Source: Halichondria panicea (lineage: Eukaryota > Porifera > Demospongiae > Suberitida > Halichondriidae). Taken from it: a stretch of DNA of 64,000 bases. This document shows positions 49,915 to 60,996 of this stretch, piece after piece. The stretch covers positions 5,709,047 through 5,773,046 of the forward strand of contig NC_087388.1 of the NCBI RefSeq assembly GCF_963675165.1, written 5' to 3'. Position numbers and translations under genes: made by a program. The notes beneath the pieces were generated by a model that was not told where the DNA came from, did no database searches, and worked only from the letters and a program-made list of their open reading frames with translations. Within the stretch, counting starts at the first letter, position 1; each line of letters opens with the position of its first letter.

Positions 49915-52649
49915 TTGAATCATTATCAGAGGTATTATCTCCTTCATCTGGTTGACTCTATATACGAAAGAATGAGGATTAGTACCTGCATGCGCAGTTA
50001 GCACATTATAATCATACAATCCATGGACACCAACAACATGCAGCAGAGCTACCACTATATAAATTAGAGGGCTGAATGACAACAAACTTGATACGTACCT
50101 CAGCTGGATAATGCACATCCCTACAGTGTAGCTGTAAGACCCCTTGACTCTGTAGAGCACGTTCTTGATCCGTTGACAGTGGAAAGATGTCACTTGTGAT
50201 AAAATACGGCAACGAAAATATTAGTTCGATACAACCATCATCAATTTTAACGAGTTTTAAAACACCATCATTCAGGTTCAAGATTGAACTTAAATTCGAT
50301 TCGAATAACTTCAGTCGACTCATTTCACAATTGTCGTAGGTAGAATCGAGCTTTACAATCATAGTGACGGTATCTTCTCTAGAGTTTGACCTAATCTCTC
50401 CTTTCACTACTCGCCTCTTAGCATACTCAATAAAATCGGTTTTGTACTGTCTCATGTTTTCTTTGTCGATATCTGTTCCAAGGCGGTTAGTAATCAGCTC
50501 CACCATATAATAGTCAAAGAAGGAGAAGTAGTCAGCAATAATTTGCCAAACTTCCGCAGTATTAGAACATTTCGAAAGTTTCTCTCTTTGACCTCCGAAA
50601 ACACACGGATTTCCTTTATCAAATACTTTCTTTAAACAGTTAATCCCCACCAAACAAGTTACTAAAGAGTCTTTAGTAATTTCATGTGATTGGTTTAGTT
50701 GTGACACAAGATCGCCAAACTTCATTTCCATCTTCATCGAATCTACTTCTAACTTTTCTATGGATAGAGACGTATTAAATTTTTTGCAAAGTAGTTGACT
50801 GGTAGTACCTGCATGAAAGTCAATGCTGTGTTACATACACGATTGTACAATCACGTACACTAACATGCAGTTGGTTTAACTGCAACGACGAAAGATGGGA
50901 CATATAATTATAATTATAGTTATAGAGCTAATTAGACCACTCCAAATGAGACTGCATGTAGTTTCGTCAGATGCTGCTGTAAAAAATGTAAGCCCGGACA
51001 GGAGCATTACTATCATTACTATGAATATTGTTGTAAACATGCGACGTCATTGATGAACTTCATTAAAGAACCACAACAATTGAGAAATAATGTCAATAAT
51101 GACTATAATAATAGCAATGGCATGAAGCGCAGAGGATAGGAAACTACAGCCGTATTTGGAGTGGCCATATGTTAATAAGTTATAAGTCATTATACATAAA
51201 ATTAATGCAGCATTTTTGTGAGCAGAACCAGAATACACAAACAAACACACACATACAGACACACTAAAATTATTAATCCCTGGCCACGCTTACACAATTG
51301 GATTACTCACTACATTGTACTGAGTTAGTGCTAGCTTACTGTCTGACGAATCGTTTTCTTGGGTGCTTTGAGTTATCTGTGTGTGCAAATAGGAGATTGT
51401 ATAATATACCTGGTAAAAGATCAGAAAATGTAGTACTCAGTGGTAACTATGGTGTTTATAATTAGTATAACAGAACGGCTAAGAGTGCAATATGGGATAA
51501 TAGCATGAGTAACAACCAATGGCTAATGCACGAGAATCAGCCACTTGCCAGTGCTTGTTATTAATCCATACTCTAATCGTGTATCCCTGCAGTTTTTATT
51601 AACATTTTTGGCCACGGCCGTTATTCGAAAACAATACGTTGTCATTGACAGCGTGCAATTACAGTCACTAATAGCACATCATAATTCGATTATAATTGAT
51701 ACTATTAAGGTACGTACAAAACTGTAAATGCCCTAATTGGATTTACCTTAAGTTCTTCTCTGTTTTTCTCTGTAAAATGTGTGTGCATGTAAACAGGCGA
51801 GTTATAACTAGTACTTTAAGGTAAAGCGTACATGTCAGAGAATAAACCTTATATTAATAGCCACTCACTTTCAACATATTCCTCTATCGCTTCAGCTACA
51901 TCATTTCTTGCCACTGTAGAGTTCCTGAGAGCAGTACACATACCTCTCCAAGTTAGAGGACCACCTGACTGCAGTCGACGAGCTAGGGCCTCACGTAAAC
52001 ACACATCATTGTCACCACGGTACGTATCACGAAAATTGGCTAAGTCAGTATAGCTCAAATTCAACGCAAGTCCCAAATCAAACCACTTTGGACTAGCACT
52101 CCTCACCTTCTCACATACCTCAAATAAGTCAGAGATAGACACAACGGTATCTGTATTACAATTAAATATAATTCGTATCATAACATCAGCTAGGAAACAC
52201 ATACCCATTCCAGGTCCAGGGTTTAGCTCCACATCTCCGGCCAATAACAGGAGAAGAGAGAAGGAGTAGACAACTATTACTCCTATCAAGATCACAGTAA
52301 TGGTGCGGCTAAAACAAGTATTTGATGAGTGATGAGGTGTGAATTCTTCTTTCCTTTCAGGAACCATATCTTCATAGCAACAGTTACAAGAAGGAGCTCT
52401 GTTCCTAATTGGATCATGACGTGTATTTAGTAATGATTTGATCACAGACTTTTCACAATTGCTGGTAGCATCTTCAGCCAGGAACAGACTCAAGCTGCAA
52501 TACTGGGTCAGCAACACCATTGCGACTACAATATTAATAACATCACAGTGTAGCATCTGGTTAGTCAGGGAAGCATGACGTGACCGCCCTCCTCTTCCAC
52601 CATTGAATAACCCAATACGAGCTCTCCACAACTCAACATCAACGCCCAT
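49915..52649 (-). CDS. Death-domain gene with 2A ribosome-skipping motif
   Basis: Minus-strand exons are 51869-52649, 50099-50808 and 49915-49957 (then a GTAAGT donor; the 3' end is not found). Start ATG is at 52649. Residues 116-137 are strongly hydrophobic and run straight into GDVELNPGP (residues 138-146; 52212-52238), an exact D-V-E-x-N-P-G-P 2A motif. Skipping would release the first 145 residues and start a new chain at Pro146. After it come a Death domain (about 163-258: WFDLGLALNL, CLREALARRL, LTWRGMCTAL, DVAEAIEEY) and a second region (VWQIIADYFSFFDYYMVELI, KLDSTYDNC, ELIFSLPYFITSDIFPLS) that I know only as a recurrent partner of Death domains in sponge and cnidarian predicted proteins. 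Another hydrophobic stretch is at 38-58. Confidence 0.75.
52212..52238 (-). other. 2A ribosome-skipping motif (GDVELNPGP)
   Basis: Nine codons on the minus strand encode the conserved 2A core. Translation usually skips the Gly-Pro bond at residues 145/146. The preceding LLLLLA stretch is similar to 2A-like N-terminal signals described in sea-urchin and sponge NLR-type genes. Confidence 0.85.
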
Positions 52650-53087
52650 TTTAAAGGGGGGGGGGGCAATCTATAATTTATTATAAGTACATAATTGTTT
52701 CAGTACACACATAAAATACGTATATAGATATGCAAGCAAACAATAAATCTATACGATTGACGGTAAATTTGACGGTAAATAATTGCGTACGCATACGGAA
52801 TAACATAGCTAATTACACTGCTTTCAAATGTAAGCAATTAAAGGAGAACCACCTAACATCCTTCGATATCTAGCCTAGAATTAGGAACTAAGAACTAGAT
52901 TTAGCCACACACTGTACCTGTATATAGCTCTGTTGTTGTCTTGTCTATAACAAGGGCCAACTTGCAAACAGCTCACTAGCCTAATCGGCCTTGAATCGAG
53001 GCTAACAGCTCACCTGACTCAGACCTCAGTGACCATTGTGGGGGCGTGCACAGAAACATGTACCACACAGCATGCAGTGGTCTAGCC

Positions 53088-54182
53088 TAGCCTCGATCCC
53101 AGGCCGAGTTTTCGCTTTTATAACGGTTAGGCGAACAACTGGGCCTGGTACTAGTTGTCTGCGCATGCGTCAAATTTTCATTGTATTTGTGGTCGGCAAA
53201 GATATTTAATAAATCAATAATTGAAATTTGTACACAGAAAATGCACAGAGTGAGTACACAAAGATGCACATAGGGAGCTGCTTCACAAGGGCCTGGGGAG
53301 TTGCCAGTTGTGCTGCAGCACGATTACAGTGACCCAGGGCAACTTCAAGATGATTGAATGCCTTCAAATTACGTTTCAACGATTTAGCAGGCTGCTGGAC
53401 TTCTCTGATTCTAGGCCCCAACTTGTAACTCAGTTAAACTTTGCTTGAGAAAACGTAGATTCTCTTGATGCCTCTGAGCTACCCAGCAACACTCGAACGA
53501 TCAGGTCATACTCCAGTCCTGTAAGTATAGGACAATATTAAAGAAACCAAACACGGTTAAACCCTTACCTTAAACTGTCCAGTCTTGTCCGTTAGTATGG
53601 CCAAGAGGAACAATGTTGGGATAGCTGGATAGTAGCCATTGCTCCTGTACAGAGAAGTAGACATTCAAAATACGTGTAGATCTACTGTATACATGTACAT
53701 ATTAAATTTCTCGTATTAAACAGGTTATAGTGTCATTGTCGACGAGCTGATGATGGCAGCACCAAGTTCTCTAGCTCACACTCTTCACTTGATCCACCAT
53801 ATTAATGATGATACTATAGATCTTTTAATACCAAACATGAACACGACTTGACATGATAGCATAGGGCCCACACAAAAATATCTGACCTTAACAAGCTTGA
53901 CAAAGCTTTATACCTTTTCCCTTGTTGTTCAGTCTTCAGAATAATGTTTTCTAAGCTTCAGAGAAGAGAGAAGCTTCAGCTAAGAGCCATTCCAATAATG
54001 ATAAAACGGGAACTGACTTCTAGTACACGATAGTACACGAATATAAATGTCACGAAAGTGAACGAGAATATCCATTCGTCAGAATCTGACGAACGACTGA
54101 CGCATGCGCAGACAACTAGTACCAGGCCCAGTTGTTCGCCTAACCGTTATAAAAGCGAAAACTCGGCCTGAGATCGAGGCTA
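53088..54182. mobile_element. Pack-type Mutator-like element with captured exons
   Basis: Ends TAGCCTCGATCCCAGGCC and the inverted copy extend to about 80 bp on each side (GAGTTTTCGCTTTTATAACG inside). It is flanked by TGGTCTAGCC at 53078-53087 and 54183-54192. The inside holds apparently spliced minus-strand gene pieces. One exon is about 53573-53644, encoding SNGYYPAIPTLFLLAILTDK, with a GTAAGG donor and CAG acceptor. The next begins LEYDLIVRVLLGSSEASRES and stops shortly after. An open piece at 53206-53421 includes LKRNLKAFNHLEVALGHC. No transposase is seen. Source gene unknown. Confidence 0.75.
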
Positions 54183-54192
54183 TGGTCTAGCC

Positions 54193-55052
54193 AAGATCCA
54201 CACTGACAGATTATAGCTAGAGACACCTTACATGTGTAGATGATGAATAGTGTTGTTCCAGAAAAGCCTATGCATAAAACAATACGATGAAACTTTCGAA
54301 ATATTTTCAAACAACGTACGTTTTATAGGGTAAAAATAACAATGCACAAAAAGTATGAATAGTTTTTCCCTCACCAGTCACCACTAAATACAAATTGTTG
54401 TAGTGTTCATGTCAGTTTTTTTTTTATTGCTTCGTTCCCTAGCTATGGCTATAAGTTTGCTATTTTGAGCAGAAAGGGGTTTGTATGGCATCATTTTGAG
54501 CATAATACATGTAGGCATATTATAATAGGCACCTTTATAATAATAGGTATAGGTTTTGGGAGTACTATAGTCATAGTATAAACATTTGTAGGCCTGGATG
54601 GTAGTTAATTATCTCCTTAGGACTAGCATTCTGATAAGAGTCATGTGGCCATTATATATAGAAGATATGGGGTGTGGTCTATGTTGTGCTTTGTTTATGT
54701 TTATGTTATGTCCATGTTGTGCTTTGGAGAAATAATGTGGGAAATAAGCAATTTAGCTGTAACGTTGAACAAAAAAGAATAGAATGGTAACATCTCGAGC
54801 ATATAAATCTATACTGCTGCATGGTGTTGTAGCTTCATTGCCGTAAAGTTTTAATTAAATTGGCACCTCCACCGAGGGCATCTGCACCCGCAGTGCTTTC
54901 ATTACACATGCACTTTTTATTTAAAAACTTAACCACCCCCATAATAATTATGTCATCATTGAATTGAATTGAATTGAAATAAAACACATTGTAATTGAAG
55001 GACAGCAAACAAGGTTCTAAATAGTGTTCAAATAGTCTGGTTACAGTCGAGT
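54193..55052. other. Intergenic with diverged repeat
   Basis: 54440-54760 is a diverged copy of 60330-60610 (shared TGTAGGCCTG, AGTCATGTGGCCAT and TCTATGTTGTGCT segments). 54845-54905 is an end fragment of the TGAAAGCAC repeat in reverse. No exon is seen. Confidence 0.6.
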
Positions 55053-56765
55053 TCACTTTGGGACACAGCAATCGATGCCTTTCTTGGGGCATTTACAGTT
55101 GGGTCCACACTTGCAGTCTGCACCAGCACATCCCTTACACACACAAGGGCAGCAATTTCCAGCACACTTGTCTCCACACTGGCAATCAGGGCCACACTTG
55201 CAGTCAACTATAGGAGAGAAATAACAAGATTAGGTACAAAAGTCTCGTCTAGTGGTAGTGAAAACAAAGGCCATAATCACACAAATTAGAGCAATTAGCT
55301 TTTGCTTGCTTTGAATCGACAACGAGGCAGCCAACAAAATTCCAAATAATAAAATAAACTTACTACGTTTGCAAGGTCCAGCTACACAGCAATCGATGCC
55401 TTTCTTGGGGCATTTGCAGTTGGGTCCACACTTGCAGTCTGCACCAGCACATCTCTTACACACACAGAGGCAACAGCCACTCTCTCCAGCAGTACACTTG
55501 TCACCACACTGACAGTCAGGGCCACAGTTACAGTTGCCTGTGTAGGGAGGAAACAAATCGATGAACAACTTGCTTAAAACACAAAGGAGATAAATTCATG
55601 GAAAAGTCACAGAGATTTAGACAATAGACAAAAGAAGAGAGACTTACTGCATTTGCAAGGTCCAGCTACACAGCAATCGATGCCTTTCTTGGGGCATTTA
55701 CAGTTGGGTCCACACTTGCAGTCTGCACCAGCACATCCCTTACACACACAAGGACAGCAATTTCCAGTACACTTGTCTCCACACTGGCAGTCAGGGCCAC
55801 ACTTGCAGTCAGCTATAGGAGAGAAAAGTTTACAGTAAATTCTAGTTGAAGAAGAATAGACAGGCAGGAAAGAAACAAGCCATACACTAAACAACTTACC
55901 GCATTTGCAAGGTCCAGCTACACAGCAATCGATGCCTTTCTTGGGGCATTTGCAGTTGGGTCCACACTTGCAGTCTACACCAGCACATCCCTTACACACA
56001 CAGAGGCAACAGCCACTCTCTCCACCAGTACACTTGTCACCACACTGACAGTCAGGGCCACAGTTACAGTTGCCTGTAAGAGAAGAAATGAATCGATGAA
56101 CAACTTGCTTTATAAACACAAAGCAAATGAATACATGGAAAAGCCACAGAGATTTAGACAATAGACAAAAGAAGAGAGACTTACTGCATTTGCAAGGTCC
56201 AGCTACACAGCAATCGATGCCTTTCTTGGGGCATTTGCAGTTGGGTCCACACTTGCAGTCGGCACCAGCACATCCCTTACAAACACAAGGACAGCAATTT
56301 CCATCACACTTGTCTCCACACTGGTAGTCAGGGCACTTGCAGTCAGCTATAGTAGGAGAGAAATTAACGAATAAGATTAGGTACAAAGGTCTCCATAAAA
56401 GGTTAAGTGGTAGTGAAAAGCCACAATATTCCAAATGATAACATAAACTTACTGCGTTTGCAAGGTCCAGCTACACAGCAATCGATGCCTTTCTTGGGGC
56501 ATTTACAGTTGGGCCCACACTTGCAGTCTGCACCAGCACATCTCTTACACACACAGAGGCAACAGCCACTCTCTCCACCAGTACACTTGTCACCACACTG
56601 ACAGTCAGGGCCACAGTTACAGTTGCCTGCAAGTGTAGGGAGGAAATAATACTATAAAGCAGTGCTTTTACAAATGAGCCATGAAACTGATACACTAGAT
56701 ATATGCAGTCTAGTCACAGACTTACTGCACTTGCAGGGTCCAGCTGTAGTTGGTTTGTCCGCCAT
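55053..56765 (-). CDS. Metallothionein-like protein MT3, six Cys repeats (347 aa)
   Basis: Minus-strand exons are 56726-56765, 56453-56626, 56185-56346, 55900-56073, 55648-55812, 55364-55537 and 55053-55207. All joins are phase 1 and the frame is open from MADKPTTAGPCKC to the stop at 55053-55055. The six repeats have the CxC/CC pattern of MT1, mixing long (GGESGCCLC) and short (GNCCPC) forms. One Cys is Tyr (DYQC, third exon) and one GAD is GVD. At about 350 residues with well over 100 cysteines, it is far longer than usual 60-75-residue metallothioneins. It lies downstream of K6 with a repeat element between them. Confidence 0.8.
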
Positions 56766-56972
56766 TTCTGATTATTGAGAGTTCTTGAGAGATTGTTGAG
56801 AGTTGGTTCTAGTTCTTTTAGTTTCTGCTGCTTGAAATCGTTGCTGAATGATGTGCACTGACTTGGTTGCTTTATAAAAAGTGCACAGTTTTCCACACGA
56901 CGGTGGCCGTGTGCAAATAATTTCGCTGAGGGCACTTTTGCACTCGGCAGCCAAGTGCACAATCAATTATTA
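56766..56972 (-). promoter_or_regulatory. MT3 promoter: TATA box and metal-response-like motifs
   Basis: TATA box at 56871-56880 and TGCRCNC-type motifs at 56909-56915 (minus strand) and 56939-56945 (plus strand), in the same order as before MT1. The repeat at 56973-57669 begins directly after this block. Confidence 0.5.
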
Positions 56973-57669
56973 TGCCTCGGTGTGCATGCGCAAGCGAGGT
57001 ATACGTTTGTGTGTCTGTGTGTGTGTGTATCTGTGTATCTGTGTGTGTAGACTGCTACAGCTGCTCAAGGATGAATCAAGTGCAAGTAAGAGTTTCTATA
57101 GGCTTCTAGTCATGTTTACTTGGATTTTAATTCGTGGATTTGCAAAATAATGCTTCGTTCTCGAGTTATGCCTAGTTTTGCTTACTTGGAATGCCATTGC
57201 AGCCTTTTCAGAAGAGCACGTAGTCAAACTTGTTTACCGAGTATTGCTACTCTACTTAGTAGTTAGCTCTGCACTAGAACGCTAGCTATTGGTAGCTGCA
57301 AGAGTGAGAAGAGAGCTGCAAGGCTCTGCCTAGTCTCGAATACCCGCCTCAATCTTTAGGTTGAGGCGGGTATTCGAGACTAGGCTCTGCCATTAATTTT
57401 AGCATAGATACTGTACACTCCGTGGATGTGAAACACTTCCGCCCACTACCAAAAGTCCTGAAACACAGTGGAGTGTACAGTATCTATGATTTTAGACTTG
57501 AACAACTTCTGGTATCGATCGTTTTTAACAACAATCATGGTCGATCATTACCCACTCTATAAGAGTTTTTGCATGCAAATTGTTTATCATGTGTGTAAAA
57601 GCTATTAGTAGCTTTATGTTATGTAGCTTTGGCATCTCCACCGAGGCATCAGCACCTACGGTGCTTTCA
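56973..57669. mobile_element. Interspersed repeat (TGAAAGCAC family), copy 3, reversed
   Basis: Reverse-oriented relative of 12157-13066 between MT3 and K6, beginning TGCCTCGGTG after TA. It contains a hairpin of CGAATACCCGCCTCAA arms (about 57338-57385) and an inverted pair CATAGATACTGTACACTCC (about 57408-57488). Confidence 0.8.
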
Positions 57670-57779
57670 TTTCAAGAATGAGCCGCAAGACAATTAATTT
57701 GCACATGCGCAATACAATGTAAAAAAAAAAAAAGTCTGTGGTCAACACAAATACACAAACAAACAATTAAATAATGCTT

Positions 57780-59901
57780 TTAGGGAATGATTGCAAACTC
57801 TACAGAATAAGTACATGCTCCACTGGGTCTATCATACCCTCCTACAATCATTATCTGTTGTCTGTCCTCAAAAGCAGCAGCAAAACTCAAACATCGAGGC
57901 TCAGACAATTGACCTTTCAGCTCCTTCCAAACATCCTCACCAGCGTGATAGACGTAGACAAGCTTTGTCCCTTTTTGCTGACCTGTCTCGGTGTCAAATT
58001 TCCAGCCTCCAATTGCCAATACATGGTTGCGAAATGATACACATGCAGATGTTTTGAATTCCAAATTTTGTATTTTCTTAAAGATGTCTTGATCATCGTT
58101 GTGAGATTTAACAAGTTGTGACACTGTTGCTACACAAGCACTCCTTGTTGGAACAAAATCTCCTTCCTTGAACACATATCCTCCTAGTATGTAAAGCATG
58201 CCATTGCAGTGGCGGATCCAGAGGAGGGTCCATAGGGTCCCTTGACCCCCCCTTTTGAAGTTAACTTTAGAAGGCTTAATGACTCCAGCTAGCTATTTAT
58301 CAGTTTTTGTAGCTATTGTAATTTGATTCAATGATTGTACCTGTTGTTTTGATGTATCAACTGCCAAAAGAGTGTTCAGGTTAGCCTAGGCTAGCTAGTT
58401 GACTGTTCGTAGCAGCTAGCTAGCTCTACGCAAGTCTATTATGGGACTTCCCCTGGCTGAGTATGGGATTTTCCCTAGTCACGTGTGACCGAAAGTGGGC
58501 GTAACCCCAAAAAATTCGCGCTGCGCGCTCGTTAGTTTGGACCCCCCCCTTTCATTTTTACTGGATCCGCCACTGCATTGCATACACAACCAGAAGCATG
58601 AAACACTTTGTAAGGAAGACAGGCAACCTCACGCCATATCTTGTCTTGACATGTAACGGTCAAAACATCGACTGTTTGTATTATTCCATGAGCACTGTTA
58701 CCACCAGCTATGATTAGGCAGCCATTGCTAAACACAACTGTCACTTGGCTTCGTTTGGTTTTCAATTTTGGGTAATTGCTTGAATATATCCATTCTCTGC
58801 GAGCAGGATTGGTCAACTGGTAGATAGTATCTGTAAATTCGTCGTCTGGGCCTTGTCGATCTTTTTTACGCTTAATTCCATCGATGGTGTGAAGCTGGAA
58901 TTGGACAACTCCTTCAACAGGCAATACAACCAAAGAAGCATCTTTGACAGGGCACTTTGCTAATTTTGACCATCCCCCATTACCAACATGATGGCCATGA
59001 CTCAAAGTGTACGAGTAGATTCTCCTATTGCGAGGCCTGAAATACGCCGTGTCACCGTAAACTACAGCATCAATGGGGCTGGAAGTTTTGTCTAAAGCTG
59101 AAGTATCACACTTGTTCCATTGCAACATATGGGGGAAATCACAGAGAAGTCCAGCTGCAAGGGATCAAGCAAAAATAAAACGCACCATGGGAAACACAAG
59201 TATATATAGAGCATGCATGAGTTCATTTAGTTGGGCTGTTGACTGGCAATGGACATGTAATCACCTGATGGCATGTGCTGCTGAGTACGAGTTTCAGTCG
59301 GTTGTGGCACATCCTCTGGTACACTGAGGGTTCGTGGCTTTAGAGTGACTGCAACTGGCACAGTGATCATGATACCTCTGGATTGGGCTGCGTAACATTA
59401 ACCGGCATGATAGAATGTATGCAGTGTTTTATGACGGTGAAGGGGGCACAGTCAGACACTGCATGGCTCAGAGGCTTACATAGAATTATAGTGCAATTAT
59501 ATATAAGCTATAATTATAGGCTTGATACTATAATTATGACAAGACATACATGCAGCCTACCTATATCTTCAGCAAGTTTTCTCTGGTCTACAGATCGCGA
59601 ACAAAGAGCTTGGACGATATTCTGCCAGGTTGTTGATCGACTATTTCGCAGCCAATGAGACAACATCTCTCGTAGACAATCCGTACACCCCAAACTTCGA
59701 AAAGTAGCTCGTATTTGTCTCAAAGTAGGTTCACGAACATTTAAAGCCAGGCCAATGTTGTACCACTTATCTCCAGCATCAATAAGGATATTTAAAACAT
59801 CATGCAGATTGTCAATAGAGAGCACGTTTCCTCCTATTGTACAATCATGCAGTCTCCACTGGACTGAGGGGAAACGGTGTATCATCAGACTCTGTCATAC
59901 T
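57780..59901 (-). pseudogene. Death-kelch pseudogene K6, broken by a MITE
   Basis: Exon equivalents are 59561-59885 (Death: WYNIGLALNV, CLREMLSHWL, TTWQNIVQAL, KLAEDI), about 59230-59392 (linker) and 57780-59154 (kelch). Lesions: the 59901 start codon is followed by a frameshift and TGA near 59850; the linker exon has lost the GTAAGT donor and reads TAA; and a 369-bp element splits the kelch exon between the IWREVACLPYKVF and MLYILGGY coding parts. Apart from these, the kelch sequence is well conserved, so the damage seems recent. Confidence 0.85.
58207..58575. mobile_element. CAGTGGCGGATCCAG element in K6 kelch exon
   Basis: Ends CAGTGGCGGATCCAG and CTGGATCCGCCACTG are exact inverted copies, flanked by CATTG at 58202-58206 and 58576-58580. 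K1-K4 show the uninterrupted site. No coding region is seen. Confidence 0.95.
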
Positions 59902-60996
59902 AGCTTGAAGAAGGGATCTGATAAACAGCTCACAAAATTATACTAGCACTTGCTATATATATAGATTTAATAGCACACTATAACCAATAGTACTTTTACA
60001 GATATTATAAGATTACATCAGCTACTAGCTAGTCTGTAGTGTTGGTGGTGTGTGAGCACCTTTATAGAGATTGTGAATCTATACTAATTACACATGCCTC
60101 TGGTGAGTCATGCAACAAAACAACCATGCATTCACTATAATTATACACATGCATGTGGTGGATACCCTGGGAATATTGATCCTTGAAATTCAAGCTCAGA
60201 TCAAGCCAAACCACTAATTAACACAAATGTACGTCTACAACAACAGCAAAATGCAAAAACATAGTAGTGATACTATAACAAAGTAATGTGCAAAAGAGTT
60301 GCTTCATTTCTAATCATGATTGGGTAGTTTGAGCATATTAGAGGCACATTTTTGTGAGGCATAATGGGCACCTTAATATAACTTGAGATACTGATAGGCA
60401 GGTTTTGGATACAGGTCATGTTAATTTGTAGGCCTGATGGAAGTTTTGGTGGTTAAATATTTCCTTAGCAATCTGATCTAGTAGAGTCATGTGGCCATCA
60501 TTTATAGTTTAATGTTTAACTTGTGATGACGTGGGGTCTATGTTGTGCTCTTACATTTATAGAGGAATAAGTGGCGATTTGAAAAAGAAATAGACGATTT
60601 GTAGGCTGTTAACTTTTGAGCAGATATAGGTAATTAATAGTGCCCACCTCCCACCCTAATTATAGTGCACACTGAATGAGACATTTATGGTTCCTGTGGG
60701 AAATTTACCAGACAGCATTATGCATGGTTTCGATGCAGTTACTATTTCAATATTGTAATTCCAGCCACTAATTACCATTTTTTTTCGTATCTACGCATTC
60801 TATGCTGGTTTCTATGATTATGCAGAAAATGATTTTCAAGGTTAGTTATTACATGGCAATTCATGCCACAAGCAATTTATTGGCCCTTGTAGTAGATATA
60901 ATGATCTTGGGCCTTACATATATATATGCATGCAAACAAGATGTAAATCTACTCACTTGAAGCCAATTAGTTGTCACTGCATGCATGCTGCTGATA
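59902..60996. other. Intergenic
   Basis: 60297-60335 weakly resembles the last SART3 exon. 60330-60610 is the partner of the diverged repeat at 54.5 kb. No exon is seen. Confidence 0.5.

Noticed and set aside
51340-51376. Possible 37-nt exon in the 2A gene intron (CAG acceptor, GTAAGC donor)
   Set aside because: It would enter in phase 1 but exit in phase 2, breaking the otherwise perfect join of 51869 to 50808. At most it is a rare alternative exon.
58207-58575. Reading the 58.2-59.1 kb kelch frame as a separate short gene
   Set aside because: The last residues come from the inserted MITE. Both sides are halves of one kelch exon, as the CATTG duplication shows.
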